From Kitasatospora cheerisanensis KCTC 2395 (GTDB lineage Bacteria; Actinomycetota; Actinomycetes; Streptomycetales; Streptomycetaceae), in NCBI RefSeq assembly GCF_000696185.1, contig NZ_KK853997.1:3948410-4012409 (forward strand): a stretch of 64,000 nucleotides of DNA. The letters run 5' to 3'. The translations under genes were made by a program, and so were the position numbers. Positions 16,536 to 24,161 of the stretch are shown one piece after another. The notes beneath the pieces were generated by a model. That model had not been told where the DNA came from. It did no database searches and saw only the letters and a program-made list of their open reading frames with translations. Numbering within the stretch: position 1 is the first letter of the stretch; each line of letters begins with the position of its first letter.

Positions 16536-18029
16536 GTGACCGAGGACCGCAGCCCGGCGGTGTCCGAGAACCCCGAAGGGACCGCCGACGGCGAGGAGGA
16601 GGACAAGCCGATCAAGAGCCGCAAGAACGGCCTGTACGGCGAGATCTCCGAGGAGCTCACCGCCTCCATGCGCTCCGGCTGGGCCGACACCGAGCTGCAC
16701 GGCCTGCAGCCGGTCGCCCAGGCCCCGTACGCGGCCGAGCGCCGCGCCAAGCTGTCCGCCGCCTTCCCCGGCGAGCGGCTGGTCGTCCCGGCGGGCAACC
16801 TGCGCACCCGCTCCAACGACACCGAGTACGCGTTCCGCGCCGCCAGCGAGTACGTGCACCTGACCGGCAACCAGACCGAGGACGCGGTGCTGGTCGGCGA
16901 GCCGGTCGACGGCGGCCACGAGTTCGCGCTCTACCTGCTGCCGCGCTCCGACCGGGAGAACGGCGAGTTCTGGCTCAGCGGCCAGGGCGAGCTGTGGGTG
17001 GGCCGCCGCAACTCCCTCACCGAGGCGTCCCAGCTGTACGGCCTGCCCGTCCGCGACGTCCGCAAGGCCGCCGAGGAGCTGGCCGCCGTCACCGTCCCGA
17101 CCCGCCTGGTGCGCGGCTACGACGCCGGCCTGGAGGCCGCCCTCGCCGAGCAGCTCGACGAGGAGAAGGACGACGAGCTGAAGGTGTTCCTGTCCGGGCT
17201 GCGCCTGGTGAAGGACGCCTGGGAGATCGGCGAACTGCGCGCCGCCTGCACCTCGACCGTCAACGGCTTCACCGACGTGGTGCGCGAGCTCGGCCAGGCC
17301 GTCGCCACCTCCGAGCGCTGGATCGAGGGCACCTTCTGGCGCCGCGCCCGGGTCGAGGGCAACGACGTCGGCTACGGCACCATCGCCGCCGCCGGCCCGC
17401 ACGCCACCACCCTGCACTGGGTCCGCAACGACGGCGACGTCCGCCCCGGCGAACTGCTGCTGCTCGACGCCGGCGTGGAGACCAGCACCCTCTACACCGC
17501 CGACGTCACCCGCACGCTGCCGATCAACGGCGCCTTCACGCCGCTGCAGCGCAAGATCTACGACGCGGTGTACGACGCCCAGGAGGCGGGCATCGCCGCG
17601 GTCAAGCCGGGCGGCAACTTCCGCGACTTCCACGACGCCGCGCAGCGGGTGCTCGCCGAGCGCCTGCTGGAGTGGGGCCTGATCGACGCCTCGGTGTACG
17701 ACGTGGACAAGGTCCTGGAGCTCGGCCTGCAGCGCCGCTGGACCCTGCACGGCACCGGTCACATGCTCGGCCTGGACGTCCACGACTGCGCGCACGCCCG
17801 CCGCGAGAACTACGTGGACGCGGTGCTGGAGCCCGGCATGGTGCTGACCGTCGAGCCCGGCCTGTACTTCCAGGCCGACGACCTGACCGTCCCCGAGGAG
17901 TACCGCGGGATCGGCGTCCGGATCGAGGACGACATCCTGGTCACCGCCGACGGCAACGAGAACCTGTCGATCGGCCTGCCCCGGCAGGCCGACGAGGTGG
18001 AGGCCTGGATGGCCTCGCTGACGGGCTGA
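16536..18029 (+). CDS. pepP: Xaa-Pro aminopeptidase (aminopeptidase P, M24B)
   Basis: A 497-residue two-domain metallopeptidase that removes an N-terminal residue before proline. The pita-bread domain shows all five metal ligands: the two Asp in LLLDAGVETSTLYTADVTR, His in HGTGHMLGLDVHD, Glu in LTVEPGLYF and Glu in GVRIEDDILVT. A charged ~35-residue extension (EGTADGEEEDKPIKSRKNGLYG) precedes the N-terminal domain, as in other Streptomyces PepP proteins. No export signal is seen. GTG at 16536 follows AAGGAGG by 7 nt. A strong terminator lies 19 nt after the stop. Confidence 0.94.
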   Translation: MTEDRSPAVSENPEGTADGEEEDKPIKSRKNGLYGEISEELTASMRSGWADTELHGLQPVAQAPYAAERRAKLSAAFPGERLVVPAGNLRTRSNDTEYAFRAASEYVHLTGNQTEDAVLVGEPVDGGHEFALYLLPRSDRENGEFWLSGQGELWVGRRNSLTEASQLYGLPVRDVRKAAEELAAVTVPTRLVRGYDAGLEAALAEQLDEEKDDELKVFLSGLRLVKDAWEIGELRAACTSTVNGFTDVVRELGQAVATSERWIEGTFWRRARVEGNDVGYGTIAAAGPHATTLHWVRNDGDVRPGELLLLDAGVETSTLYTADVTRTLPINGAFTPLQRKIYDAVYDAQEAGIAAVKPGGNFRDFHDAAQRVLAERLLEWGLIDASVYDVDKVLELGLQRRWTLHGTGHMLGLDVHDCAHARRENYVDAVLEPGMVLTVEPGLYFQADDLTVPEEYRGIGVRIEDDILVTADGNENLSIGLPRQADEVEAWMASLTG

Positions 18030-18047
18030 CCCCGCCGCGGCATCGCC

Positions 18048-18086
18048 CCGAAGCCCCCGTCCGGTCCGCCGGCGCGGGGGCTTCGG
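18048..18086 (+). terminator. Terminator of pepP
   Basis: CCGAAGCCCCCG (18048-18059) and CGGGGGCTTCGG (18075-18086) form a perfect 12-bp stem with a 15-nt loop just after the pepP stop codon. Confidence 0.8.
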
Positions 18087-18091
18087 TGCGC

Positions 18092-18172
18092 TCAGTGCCG
18101 CCGGCCCCATCCGGAGCGGACGGCGACGGTCACGACATTCTTCTCGAAACGGGCACGGACGGGCGTGAACAT
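18092..18172 (-). CDS. Candidate 26-residue basic peptide
   Basis: ATG at 18172 is preceded by GGAGAG with 5-nt spacing. The 26 codons encode a basic peptide (MFTPVRARFEKNVVTVAVRS, then GWGRRH), with G or C at about four-fifths of third positions. It runs into the pepP terminator from the other side. No membrane or secretion signal is clear. Such short frames arise by chance, so confidence is low. Confidence 0.28.
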   Translation of the reverse strand: MFTPVRARFEKNVVTVAVRSGWGRRH

Positions 18173-18412
18173 GGCTGCTCTCCGGGAAAAGGGTGTGGTG
18201 GACGGCCGCGGGCGGCGCTCCCGCTGCCCCCGCTGACGCCCCCATCCTCCCGGGCGGTTGCAGGTCAGTTCCAAAGGTTTTCCGCCCCCGCCCGATCAGC
18301 CTCCGGCACGGCCCGTGCGCACCCGGTCCGCCCCGGGGTCGCACCCGGACCCCGGGGGCGCGGGCCGCTACACTCGCCGCGAACCCGCCACCGGCCGCAC
18401 CAGGAGCACCAC
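18173..18412. other. Upstream region of the GlxA-type regulator
   Basis: These 240 nt hold no further ORF with coding bias and no clear dyad. AGGAG lies 7 nt before the regulator's ATG. Confidence 0.35.
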
Positions 18413-19429
18413 ATGGCCGAGCCCGTACCCGTCGTCATCGGAAAGCGCCCGGCGCCCGTGCACACCGTCGCGGTGTACGCCTTCGCGGGCATGGCCCCCT
18501 TCGAACTGGGCGTGGTGGTCGAGGTGTTCGCCCTCGCCCGGCCCGAACTCGCCGGCCTGCTGGCCGCCCCCTGGTACGACGTCCGGGTGTGCGCCGAGCG
18601 CCCCGGGCACCCGCTGGAGGCGGTCGGCGGCTTCACCCTGACGCCCCGTCACGGCCTGGAGGAACTCGCCGCCGCCGACACCGCCGTGGTGGTCGGCGTC
18701 CCCGACCCGTACGGCCAGGTGCCGCCCGCCGTGGTCGCCGCGCTGCGCACCGCGCACGCCCGCGGCGCCCGGGTGGTGTCGATCTGCTCCGGCGCCTTCG
18801 CGCTGGCCGCCGCCGGCCTGCTGGACGGCCTGCCCGCCACCACCCACTGGCGGTGGGCCGAGGAACTGCGCCGCCGCCACCCGGAGGTCCGGGTCGACCC
18901 GGACGTGCTGTACGTGGACAACGGCCAGGTGCTGACCAGCGCCGGCAGCGCCGCCGGCATCGACCTGTGCCTGCACCTGGTCCGGCAGGACCACGGCGCG
19001 AAGGTCGCCAACACGGTCGCCCGCCGCTTCGTCGCCCCGCCCCACCGCGACGGCGGGCAGGCGCAGTTCGTCGAGGCCGCGGTGCGGCCGGTGGACGAGC
19101 CCGAGGACGGCGTGACCCGCTCCATGCGCTGGGCGCTGGACCACCTCGCCCGGCCGCTGACCGTGCCGCTGCTGGCCCGGGCGGCCGCCATGTCGGACCG
19201 CTCGTACCTGCGGCACTTCACCGCCCGCAACGGGGTCAGCCCGATGCGGTGGGTGGCGATCCAGCGGATCGCGGCCAGCCTGCCGCTGCTGGAGTCGCCG
19301 GAGGGCAGCGTCGAGGAGATCGCCGCGGCGGTCGGCTTCGAGTCGGCGGCGACCTTCCGCCACCACTTCGGCCGCACCATGCGCACCTCGCCGTCCGCCT
19401 ACCGGCGCACCTTCGGCCGGGCCGCCTGA
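18413..19429 (+). CDS. GlxA-family transcriptional regulator (DJ-1/PfpI + AraC HTH)
   Basis: A 338-residue regulator with an N-terminal class-I glutamine-amidotransferase-like (DJ-1/PfpI) domain and a C-terminal AraC double helix-turn-helix. The nucleophile-elbow region reads VVSICSGAFALAAAGLLDG with Cys in place. TTHWRWAEELRRRHP and SAGSAAGIDLCLHLV are hallmarks of the GlxA group. The AraC part includes MSDRSYLRHFTARNG and AAVGFESAATFRHHFGR. AGGAG lies 7 nt before the ATG. Effector and targets are unknown; relatives control amino-acid or NAD-related metabolism and, as AdpA, development. It is shorter than AdpA and is not clearly its orthologue. Confidence 0.9.
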   Translation: MAEPVPVVIGKRPAPVHTVAVYAFAGMAPFELGVVVEVFALARPELAGLLAAPWYDVRVCAERPGHPLEAVGGFTLTPRHGLEELAAADTAVVVGVPDPYGQVPPAVVAALRTAHARGARVVSICSGAFALAAAGLLDGLPATTHWRWAEELRRRHPEVRVDPDVLYVDNGQVLTSAGSAAGIDLCLHLVRQDHGAKVANTVARRFVAPPHRDGGQAQFVEAAVRPVDEPEDGVTRSMRWALDHLARPLTVPLLARAAAMSDRSYLRHFTARNGVSPMRWVAIQRIAASLPLLESPEGSVEEIAAAVGFESAATFRHHFGRTMRTSPSAYRRTFGRAA

Positions 19430-19516
19430 GCGCCCCGGCCGGCACCGGCCGGCCGGGCGTCCGGCGCGGCCCGTCCGGCCGCGCGTTCCGCCCGGCCGGG
19501 GCCGGCCGACGCGGCG

Positions 19517-20284
19517 TCAGGACTGCTCCTGCCGGTCCGCGTTGGCGTGGATCGCGTCCCGCAGCCACCCGGCGAGGCCCGGGGCGAGCTGCTCGTAGGT
19601 GGCGGTGAACCGCTCGTCGGCGACGTACATGTCGCCGAGGCAGCGGTGCATCTGCGGGGCGCACTCGTAGAAGTTCAGGCCGATGTGCCCGCGGTGCTGC
19701 TCGGCGGCGTCCATCGCCTCCGGGCTGTCCGGCGCCGCACCGGCCGTGAACGCGGCCACCAGGGCGTCGTTGACGGCGTCGGTCTCCGCCTTGATCCGCT
19801 CCCAGTCCGCCTTGGTGTACGTCGAGGTCTTCGCCTGGGACTGCTTCCACGCGTCGGTGTCGCCCCAGCGCTGCTCGGCCTCGTCCTCCCAGTTCTCCTG
19901 GTAGTCCTTGCCGAACACCTCGAACTTCTCCTCAGGGGTCAGCTGAATTCCCAACGTCCTTGCCTCCATCGCTCGTTCGACCGCCGCGGCGAGGTCTTCC
20001 AGCTTCCTGATCCGATCGCCGATCAGCTCGCGCTGCCGGCGCAGGTGCTCGGTCGGGCTGACCGAGCGGTCGTCCAGGATCGCCGCGATCTCCTCCAGCG
20101 GGAAGCCGAGTTCGCGGTAGAACAGGATCTGCTGCAGCCGGTCCAGCTCGGCGTCGTCGTACCGCCGGTAGCCGGCCCGGGTGCGGCCGCCGGGCGACAG
20201 CAGCCCGACCTCGTCGTAGTGGTGCAGGGTGCGCACCGTCACTCCGGCGAGCCGGGCGAGCTGCCCGACCGTGTACCCGCTCAT
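19517..20284 (-). CDS. tipA: TipA-type MerR regulator (drug-binding TipAS domain)
   Basis: A 255-residue protein, almost the length of TipAL of S. lividans. It has an N-terminal MerR winged helix (YTVGQLARLAGVTVRTLHHY), a dimerisation coiled coil (residues ~75-110) and a C-terminal TipAS domain that in TipAL traps thiopeptide antibiotics. The ending contains HIGLNFYECAPQMHRCLGDM with the Cys used for covalent capture in the family. AAGGAGG is 5 nt before ATG. The promoter carries a perfect CCTCACG-N3-CGTGAGG palindrome next to TTGACC, so autoregulation is expected. A Met at a position suiting TipAS alone (MEARTLGIQLTP) suggests the short form can also be made. Confidence 0.92.
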   Translation of the reverse strand: MSGYTVGQLARLAGVTVRTLHHYDEVGLLSPGGRTRAGYRRYDDAELDRLQQILFYRELGFPLEEIAAILDDRSVSPTEHLRRQRELIGDRIRKLEDLAAAVERAMEARTLGIQLTPEEKFEVFGKDYQENWEDEAEQRWGDTDAWKQSQAKTSTYTKADWERIKAETDAVNDALVAAFTAGAAPDSPEAMDAAEQHRGHIGLNFYECAPQMHRCLGDMYVADERFTATYEQLAPGLAGWLRDAIHANADRQEQS

Positions 20285-20313
20285 CGCGTCCTCCTTCCCT
20301 CCCGCTGCGAACC

Positions 20314-20344
20314 AGCCTCCGGCCTCACGTCGCGTGAGGGTCAA
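20314..20344 (-). promoter_or_regulatory. TipA operator/promoter
   Basis: On the minus strand TTGACC (20344-20339) overlaps a perfect palindrome CCTCACG-CGA-CGTGAGG (20339-20323). The known S. lividans tipA promoter has the near-identical CCTCACGTCACGTGAGG. A 19-bp MerR-type spacer would put the -10 at GAGGCT. Confidence 0.75.
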
Positions 20345-20362
20345 GCCGGAACGCGGGGACGG

Positions 20363-20785
20363 TCATTCGGACTCGCCGTAGCGGACCAGGTAGCCGGCGA
20401 AGCGCTCCAGGTCCTCGTCGTCCCAGGAGGTGAAGCGGTCGGTGAAGGCCCGCCGCCGCTGCTCGTAGGCCTCCGCCAGCAGCTGCTCGCCCGCCTCGGT
20501 CAGGTGCAGCAACTGGCCGCGCTGGTCGTCCGGGTCGGCCTGCCGGCCGAGCAGGCCGAGCCGCTCCAGCGCCCCGACCTGCCGGCTCACGGTGGACTTG
20601 TCGAGCATGAAGTGCGCCGCCAGGTCCGCGCCCCGGCAGGAGCCGCGTTCCTTGACCAGGTCGAGCATGCTGTACGTGACCAGCGAGAGCTCGGGGTGCA
20701 GCTGGGCTGCCTTGTGGCGGGCCCGGCGGGCGAACGCGGTGAGCTCGCGCTGAATGGTGTCCAGCGCGGCGTCGCGGTCGGGCAT
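20363..20785 (-). CDS. MarR-family transcriptional regulator
   Basis: A 140-residue winged-helix repressor. The recognition region reads FMLDKSTVSRQVGALERLGLLGRQADPDDQRGQLLHLT, typical of MarR proteins. AAGGAG lies 8 nt before ATG. It lies 54 nt behind the membrane-protein gene and is read in the same direction, so the two form an operon. A 15-bp imperfect inverted repeat in front of that operon (21902-21937) is the likely binding site, giving autoregulation and control of the membrane protein. The ligand is unknown; a lipophilic or phenolic compound is usual for the family. Confidence 0.9.
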   Translation of the reverse strand: MPDRDAALDTIQRELTAFARRARHKAAQLHPELSLVTYSMLDLVKERGSCRGADLAAHFMLDKSTVSRQVGALERLGLLGRQADPDDQRGQLLHLTEAGEQLLAEAYEQRRRAFTDRFTSWDDEDLERFAGYLVRYGESE

Positions 20786-20839
20786 GGCGGTGACTCCTTC
20801 GTCGTGCGGTGTTGCGACCCACGGTAGGGGCAGCCGCAC

Positions 20840-21889
20840 TCAGACGCCGACCGCCTCCTCCATCTCCTCCTCCGCGGGCTCCCCGGCGGTCGGCGCCGGG
20901 GCTGCGGCGAGGCCCCGGCGGCGCTCGGTGCGGGCGGCCAGGAGGAGCAGCGCCGCGCCGGCCGCGAGCCAGCCGAACAGGGTGGCGACGTGGCCGCCGA
21001 GCCCGGCCCGGCCGCCGAAGTGGGCGTGGTCGCGGACGCCCTCCAGGAAGCCCGCGCCGTTCCAGAAGGAGTGCAGCGCGGCGTAGAAGCCGTTCTGCAG
21101 CTCGGGCTGGAAGACGCCGCCGGAGCTGGTGAAGTTGAGCATCACGAACAGCGCCATCATGGTCAACGTGGTCCAGCGGCCGAGGAAGGTGTGCAGGGCG
21201 GTGCCGATCGCGATGATGCCCGCCGAGTACAGCCAGCTCATCGCCCAGACGCCGAACAGGCCGTGGTCGACCAGGTGGAACACCGGCCCGGCCAGCGCCG
21301 CTCCGAACAGGCTGACCACGAGCGCCACGCCGAGCCCGAGCAGGGCGCGTGCCCGCACGGTCAGGGCCGCGCCGGCCGCGCCGAGCACCGCGACCGAGCC
21401 GTAGGAGCCGATGCTCAGCGCCACCAGCAAGAAGAACAGACCCTGTCCGGTCGGGTCGCCGGCCGGCATCGGGGTCAGTTCCTGGACGGCCAGCGGCTTG
21501 TCCTGCTGGGCGGCGACCCGGGTGAACACCTTCTCGGCGGCGCTCGCCGAGGTCTCCGAGTTCGCGGTGGCCACCAGGAGGGTCGGCGTGCCGGCGTCGG
21601 GGACGTAGGCGGCGACCAGCTCCCGGTCGAGCAGCCCGGTCCGGGCCGCGTCGGTGTCGGCCAGGGTGGTGACGTCCAGCGCGTCGCCGGCCCTGTCCTG
21701 GACGGTCCGCGCGAGCGCCTGGGCCTGCGGGCCCTGGCCGACCACGGCGACCGGCAGCCGGTGCGGGGCGGGGGCGTGGAAGGCGGACAGGTACGCGATC
21801 CCCATGCCGAGGCACATCAGCAGCGGTGTGACCAGGTGGGTGAGGACGTGCCGCAGGGCGGGGCGGGGGGCCGCTGGCAGCGAGGACAT
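20840..21889 (-). CDS. YhgE/Pip-like (ABC-2/DUF3533-type) membrane protein
   Basis: A 349-residue membrane protein. One N-terminal membrane segment is followed by an extracytoplasmic domain of ~130 residues, then five hydrophobic segments (about residues 160-320) and an acidic tail (AEEEMEEAVGV). The stretch SSGGVFQPELQNGFYAALHS resembles the end of YhgE/Pip and ABC-2-type permeases, which often export toxic compounds. No ATPase is encoded nearby. ATG at 21889 follows GGAG by 5 nt. Co-transcription with a MarR regulator and an operator in front support a role in resistance or efflux, by inference. Confidence 0.75.
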   Translation of the reverse strand: MSSLPAAPRPALRHVLTHLVTPLLMCLGMGIAYLSAFHAPAPHRLPVAVVGQGPQAQALARTVQDRAGDALDVTTLADTDAARTGLLDRELVAAYVPDAGTPTLLVATANSETSASAAEKVFTRVAAQQDKPLAVQELTPMPAGDPTGQGLFFLLVALSIGSYGSVAVLGAAGAALTVRARALLGLGVALVVSLFGAALAGPVFHLVDHGLFGVWAMSWLYSAGIIAIGTALHTFLGRWTTLTMMALFVMLNFTSSGGVFQPELQNGFYAALHSFWNGAGFLEGVRDHAHFGGRAGLGGHVATLFGWLAAGAALLLLAARTERRRGLAAAPAPTAGEPAEEEMEEAVGV

Positions 21890-21901
21890 CACGACTCCAG
21901 A

Positions 21902-21937
21902 GTTGGTAAATGCAACTAACTCGTTGCACTTTACAAC
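21902..21937. promoter_or_regulatory. Likely MarR operator
   Basis: GTTGGTAAATGCAAC and GTTGCACTTTACAAC form 15-bp arms (two mismatches) around TAACTC, 13 nt upstream of the membrane-protein start. The local AT-richness marks the promoter. Confidence 0.6.
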
Positions 21938-21991
21938 GCCAGGATGCTTCGTATCCACCCTTCCGCCGTCCCTGTGACCCGCCCCACCGCG

Positions 21992-22315
21992 CTACAGCAG
22001 GTCGTCCAGCTCCCGCAGCAGCCGGGCCTTGGCCCGCGCCCCGACGATCGAGCGGACCGGCTCACCCCCCTGGAACACCATCAGCGTCGGCATCGACAGC
22101 ACGCCGTACGCGGCCTGGGTCTCCGGGTTCCGGTCCACGTCCAGCTGGACGATCTTCAACCGGCCCGCCTGCTCCACCGCCATCTCCGCCAGCACCGGCG
22201 CGATCATCCGGCACGGCGGGCACCAGTCGGCGGTGAACTTCACCAGCACCGGGCCCTTCTCCGCCAGCACCTCGTCCGCGAAGTCCTGGTCCGTCACCAC
22301 CTGCACGCCACTCAT
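21992..22315 (-). CDS. trxA: Thioredoxin
   Basis: A 107-residue thioredoxin, a cytosolic disulfide reductant fed by thioredoxin reductase. The active site is TADWCPPCRMIAP near residue 31; WCPPC replaces the usual WCGPC, which tends to make the pair more reducing-type variable. The cis-proline is in LSMPTLMVF. GAGAGGGG precedes the ATG. It lies 18 nt behind a MerR regulator and is co-transcribed with it, which suggests redox- or stress-responsive expression. Confidence 0.95.
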   Translation of the reverse strand: MSGVQVVTDQDFADEVLAEKGPVLVKFTADWCPPCRMIAPVLAEMAVEQAGRLKIVQLDVDRNPETQAAYGVLSMPTLMVFQGGEPVRSIVGARAKARLLRELDDLL

Positions 22316-22333
22316 CGGATCCCCTCTCGTCGC

Positions 22334-22747
22334 TCACTCGTCCCTGCGCACCAGCTCGCAGCGCGGCTGGGCGTCCGCCGCGGCCAGCGCGTCGCGCGCC
22401 GCCTCGGCCTGCCCCAGCTGCGCCGCCACCTGGTCCCGGATCTCGCTCAACCGGGCCACCATGGCGTCCAGTTCGGCGAGCTTCGCCCGGTACACCTCCA
22501 GCGAGGCCGGGCAGGAGTCGCCCGCCGGATGCCCGGCCCGCAGGCACTCCACGAACGGCCGGGTCTCCTCCAGCACGAACCCGAAGTCCTGCAGCACCCG
22601 GATCTGCCGCAGCAGCCGCAGGTCCTCCTCGTCGTACGCCCGGTACCCGTTGCCGCCGCGCCGCGCGGGCAGCAGCCCCCGCGACTCGTAGTACCGCAGC
22701 GCCCTGGTGGTGGTCCCCGCCCGCTGCGCCAGCTCGCCGATCCGCAT
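22334..22747 (-). CDS. MerR-family transcriptional regulator
   Basis: A 137-residue MerR protein. The winged helix opens MRIGELAQRAGTTTRALRYY, and a coiled coil spans about residues 80-120. Three cysteines (VECLRAG, DSCPAS and RCELVRR) could sense metal or redox state, but the spacing is not that of SoxR. It is the first gene of a pair with thioredoxin. The ATG follows TAGCGT by 6 nt with no ribosome site, so the mRNA is probably leaderless. An imperfect dyad in the promoter suggests autoregulation. Confidence 0.9.
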   Translation of the reverse strand: MRIGELAQRAGTTTRALRYYESRGLLPARRGGNGYRAYDEEDLRLLRQIRVLQDFGFVLEETRPFVECLRAGHPAGDSCPASLEVYRAKLAELDAMVARLSEIRDQVAAQLGQAEAARDALAAADAQPRCELVRRDE

Positions 22748-22779
22748 GCCACGACGCTAGACCTTCACCCCGGCGTCAA
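22748..22779 (-). promoter_or_regulatory. MerR-trxA promoter
   Basis: On the minus strand TTGACG is followed by an imperfect dyad (TTGACGCCGGGGTGAA) and TAGCGT. TAGCGT lies 6 nt before the ATG. The dyad within the spacer is the usual MerR-family geometry, although the spacer measured between these two boxes is only 14 bp. Confidence 0.45.
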
Positions 22780-22853
22780 CGCCAGCCGCCCGCCCGGAAC
22801 CCGCCTCGGGAAAAGCCCGGAAAGCGCTTGCCGAGATCCTCTACCCTCACCGG

Positions 22854-23657
22854 GTGACCGACCTGACGACGGCCCTGCTCGCGGCCTACGACGAGCACAT
22901 GCGCGGCCTCGGCGCCGCCCGCGACGGCGAGACCCAGCAGAGCGACGGACCGCTGCTCCGCAAGCACGGCGGCTTCCGCGGCTTCATCACCTCCCCCACC
23001 GCCGACCTCGGCCTGCGCGGCGCCGAACTCGACGAGCTGATCACCCGTCAGCGCGACTTCTTCGCCGCCCGCGGCGAGGCCGTCGAGTGGAAGACCCGCG
23101 GCCACGACCTGCCCGCCGACCTCCCCGAGCGGCTCACCGCCGCCGGCTTCGTCGCCGAGGCCCCGGAGACCGTCCTGATCGGCCTGACCGCCGAACTCGC
23201 CACCCCCACCCCGGTCCCCGAGGGCATCGTGCTGCGCCCCGTCACCGCGCCCGCCGACATGCGGCGGATCGCCGCGATGGAGAGCGAGGTCTGGGGCGAG
23301 GACTGGAGCTGGCTGGCCGACGACCTGGCCGACCGCGCCGCCGCCGACCCCGACGGCTTCCTCGTCGTGGCCGCCGAGACCGACACCCGCACCCCCGAGG
23401 TGGTCTCCGCCGCCTGGCTGATGCGCACCCCCGGCACCGAGTTCGCCGGCCTGTGGGGCGGCTCCACCCTCGCCGCCTGGCGCGGCCGCGGCATCTACCG
23501 CTCGCTGGTCGCCCACCGCGCCCGCTGGGCCCTCGACCGCGGCATCCGCTACCTCCAGGTCGACGCCTCCCCCGACAGCGCCCCCATCCTGCGCCGCCTC
23601 GGCATGCACGCCGTCACCACCACCACCCCGTACGTCTGGACCCCGCCCACCATCTGA
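22854..23657 (+). CDS. GNAT-family N-acetyltransferase
   Basis: A 267-residue protein. The first ~120 residues form a helical domain of unknown role, and the C-terminal half is a GNAT fold. The acetyl-CoA loop reads AAWRGRGIYRSLVAHRARWA, and the last strand SAPILRRLGMHAVTTTTPYV is typical. GTG at 22854 lies 6 nt after TACCCT with no ribosome site and is probably leaderless. The acceptor is unknown. It diverges from the merR-trxA pair. Confidence 0.88.
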   Translation: MTDLTTALLAAYDEHMRGLGAARDGETQQSDGPLLRKHGGFRGFITSPTADLGLRGAELDELITRQRDFFAARGEAVEWKTRGHDLPADLPERLTAAGFVAEAPETVLIGLTAELATPTPVPEGIVLRPVTAPADMRRIAAMESEVWGEDWSWLADDLADRAAADPDGFLVVAAETDTRTPEVVSAAWLMRTPGTEFAGLWGGSTLAAWRGRGIYRSLVAHRARWALDRGIRYLQVDASPDSAPILRRLGMHAVTTTTPYVWTPPTI

Positions 23658-23789
23658 CACCCCGCCCGACCTGCCAAGACGCCCCCGTCCCGGCGATTTC
23701 CGGAGAATCTCCGCCAGCATGTAGAGAAGCCCCCGCCCGCTCCGACCACTGCACGCAAGCACCCACCGAGCACAGAGGACGTGGTCCCC

Positions 23790-24161
23790 GTGAAGTACCT
23801 GCTGATGACCTACGGCAACCAGGAGAAGTGGGCGTCGATCTCCGCCGAGGAGTGGCCGGAAGCGATCGCCAAGCAGGACGCGTTCAACGAGCGCTACCGC
23901 GGGACCGGCGAACTGATCGGCGCCTACGGCCTCGGCGACGCCGCCGCCGCCCGGCTGGTGCGCCGGCAGGACGGACTGCCCGCGGTGAGCGACGGCCCGT
24001 ACCTGGAGACCAAGGAGTACATGGCGAGCTTCTACCTGCTGGACTGCGAGAACGAGCAGCGGGCCCTGGAGATCGCCGCCGACATGCCCTGGGCCGACCA
24101 GGAGCCGGTCGAACTGTGGCCGATCCTGCACGAGACCCCGATGGCGGACCCGGCCGCGTGA
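23790..24161 (+). CDS. YCII/DGPF-domain protein, partner of the ECF42 sigma factor
   Basis: A 123-residue dimeric ferredoxin-like YCII protein. It starts VKYLLMTYGNQEKWASIS and carries the signature DGPYLETKEYMASFYLLDC, the DGPF-type motif. Such proteins are regularly encoded next to ECF42 sigma factors. GAGGAC is 11 nt upstream of GTG 23790; a GTG at 23781 is too close to that site. Its stop codon overlaps the GTG of the sigma gene (GTGA), so the two are translationally coupled. Its role, as substrate-binding enzyme or sigma modulator, is not settled. Confidence 0.9.
   Translation: MKYLLMTYGNQEKWASISAEEWPEAIAKQDAFNERYRGTGELIGAYGLGDAAAARLVRRQDGLPAVSDGPYLETKEYMASFYLLDCENEQRALEIAADMPWADQEPVELWPILHETPMADPAA

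Noticed and set aside
16452..18344. 630-codon minus-strand ORF opposite pepP
   Set aside because: Antisense shadow of pepP; repetitive Val/Gln/His/Leu composition and no ribosome site.
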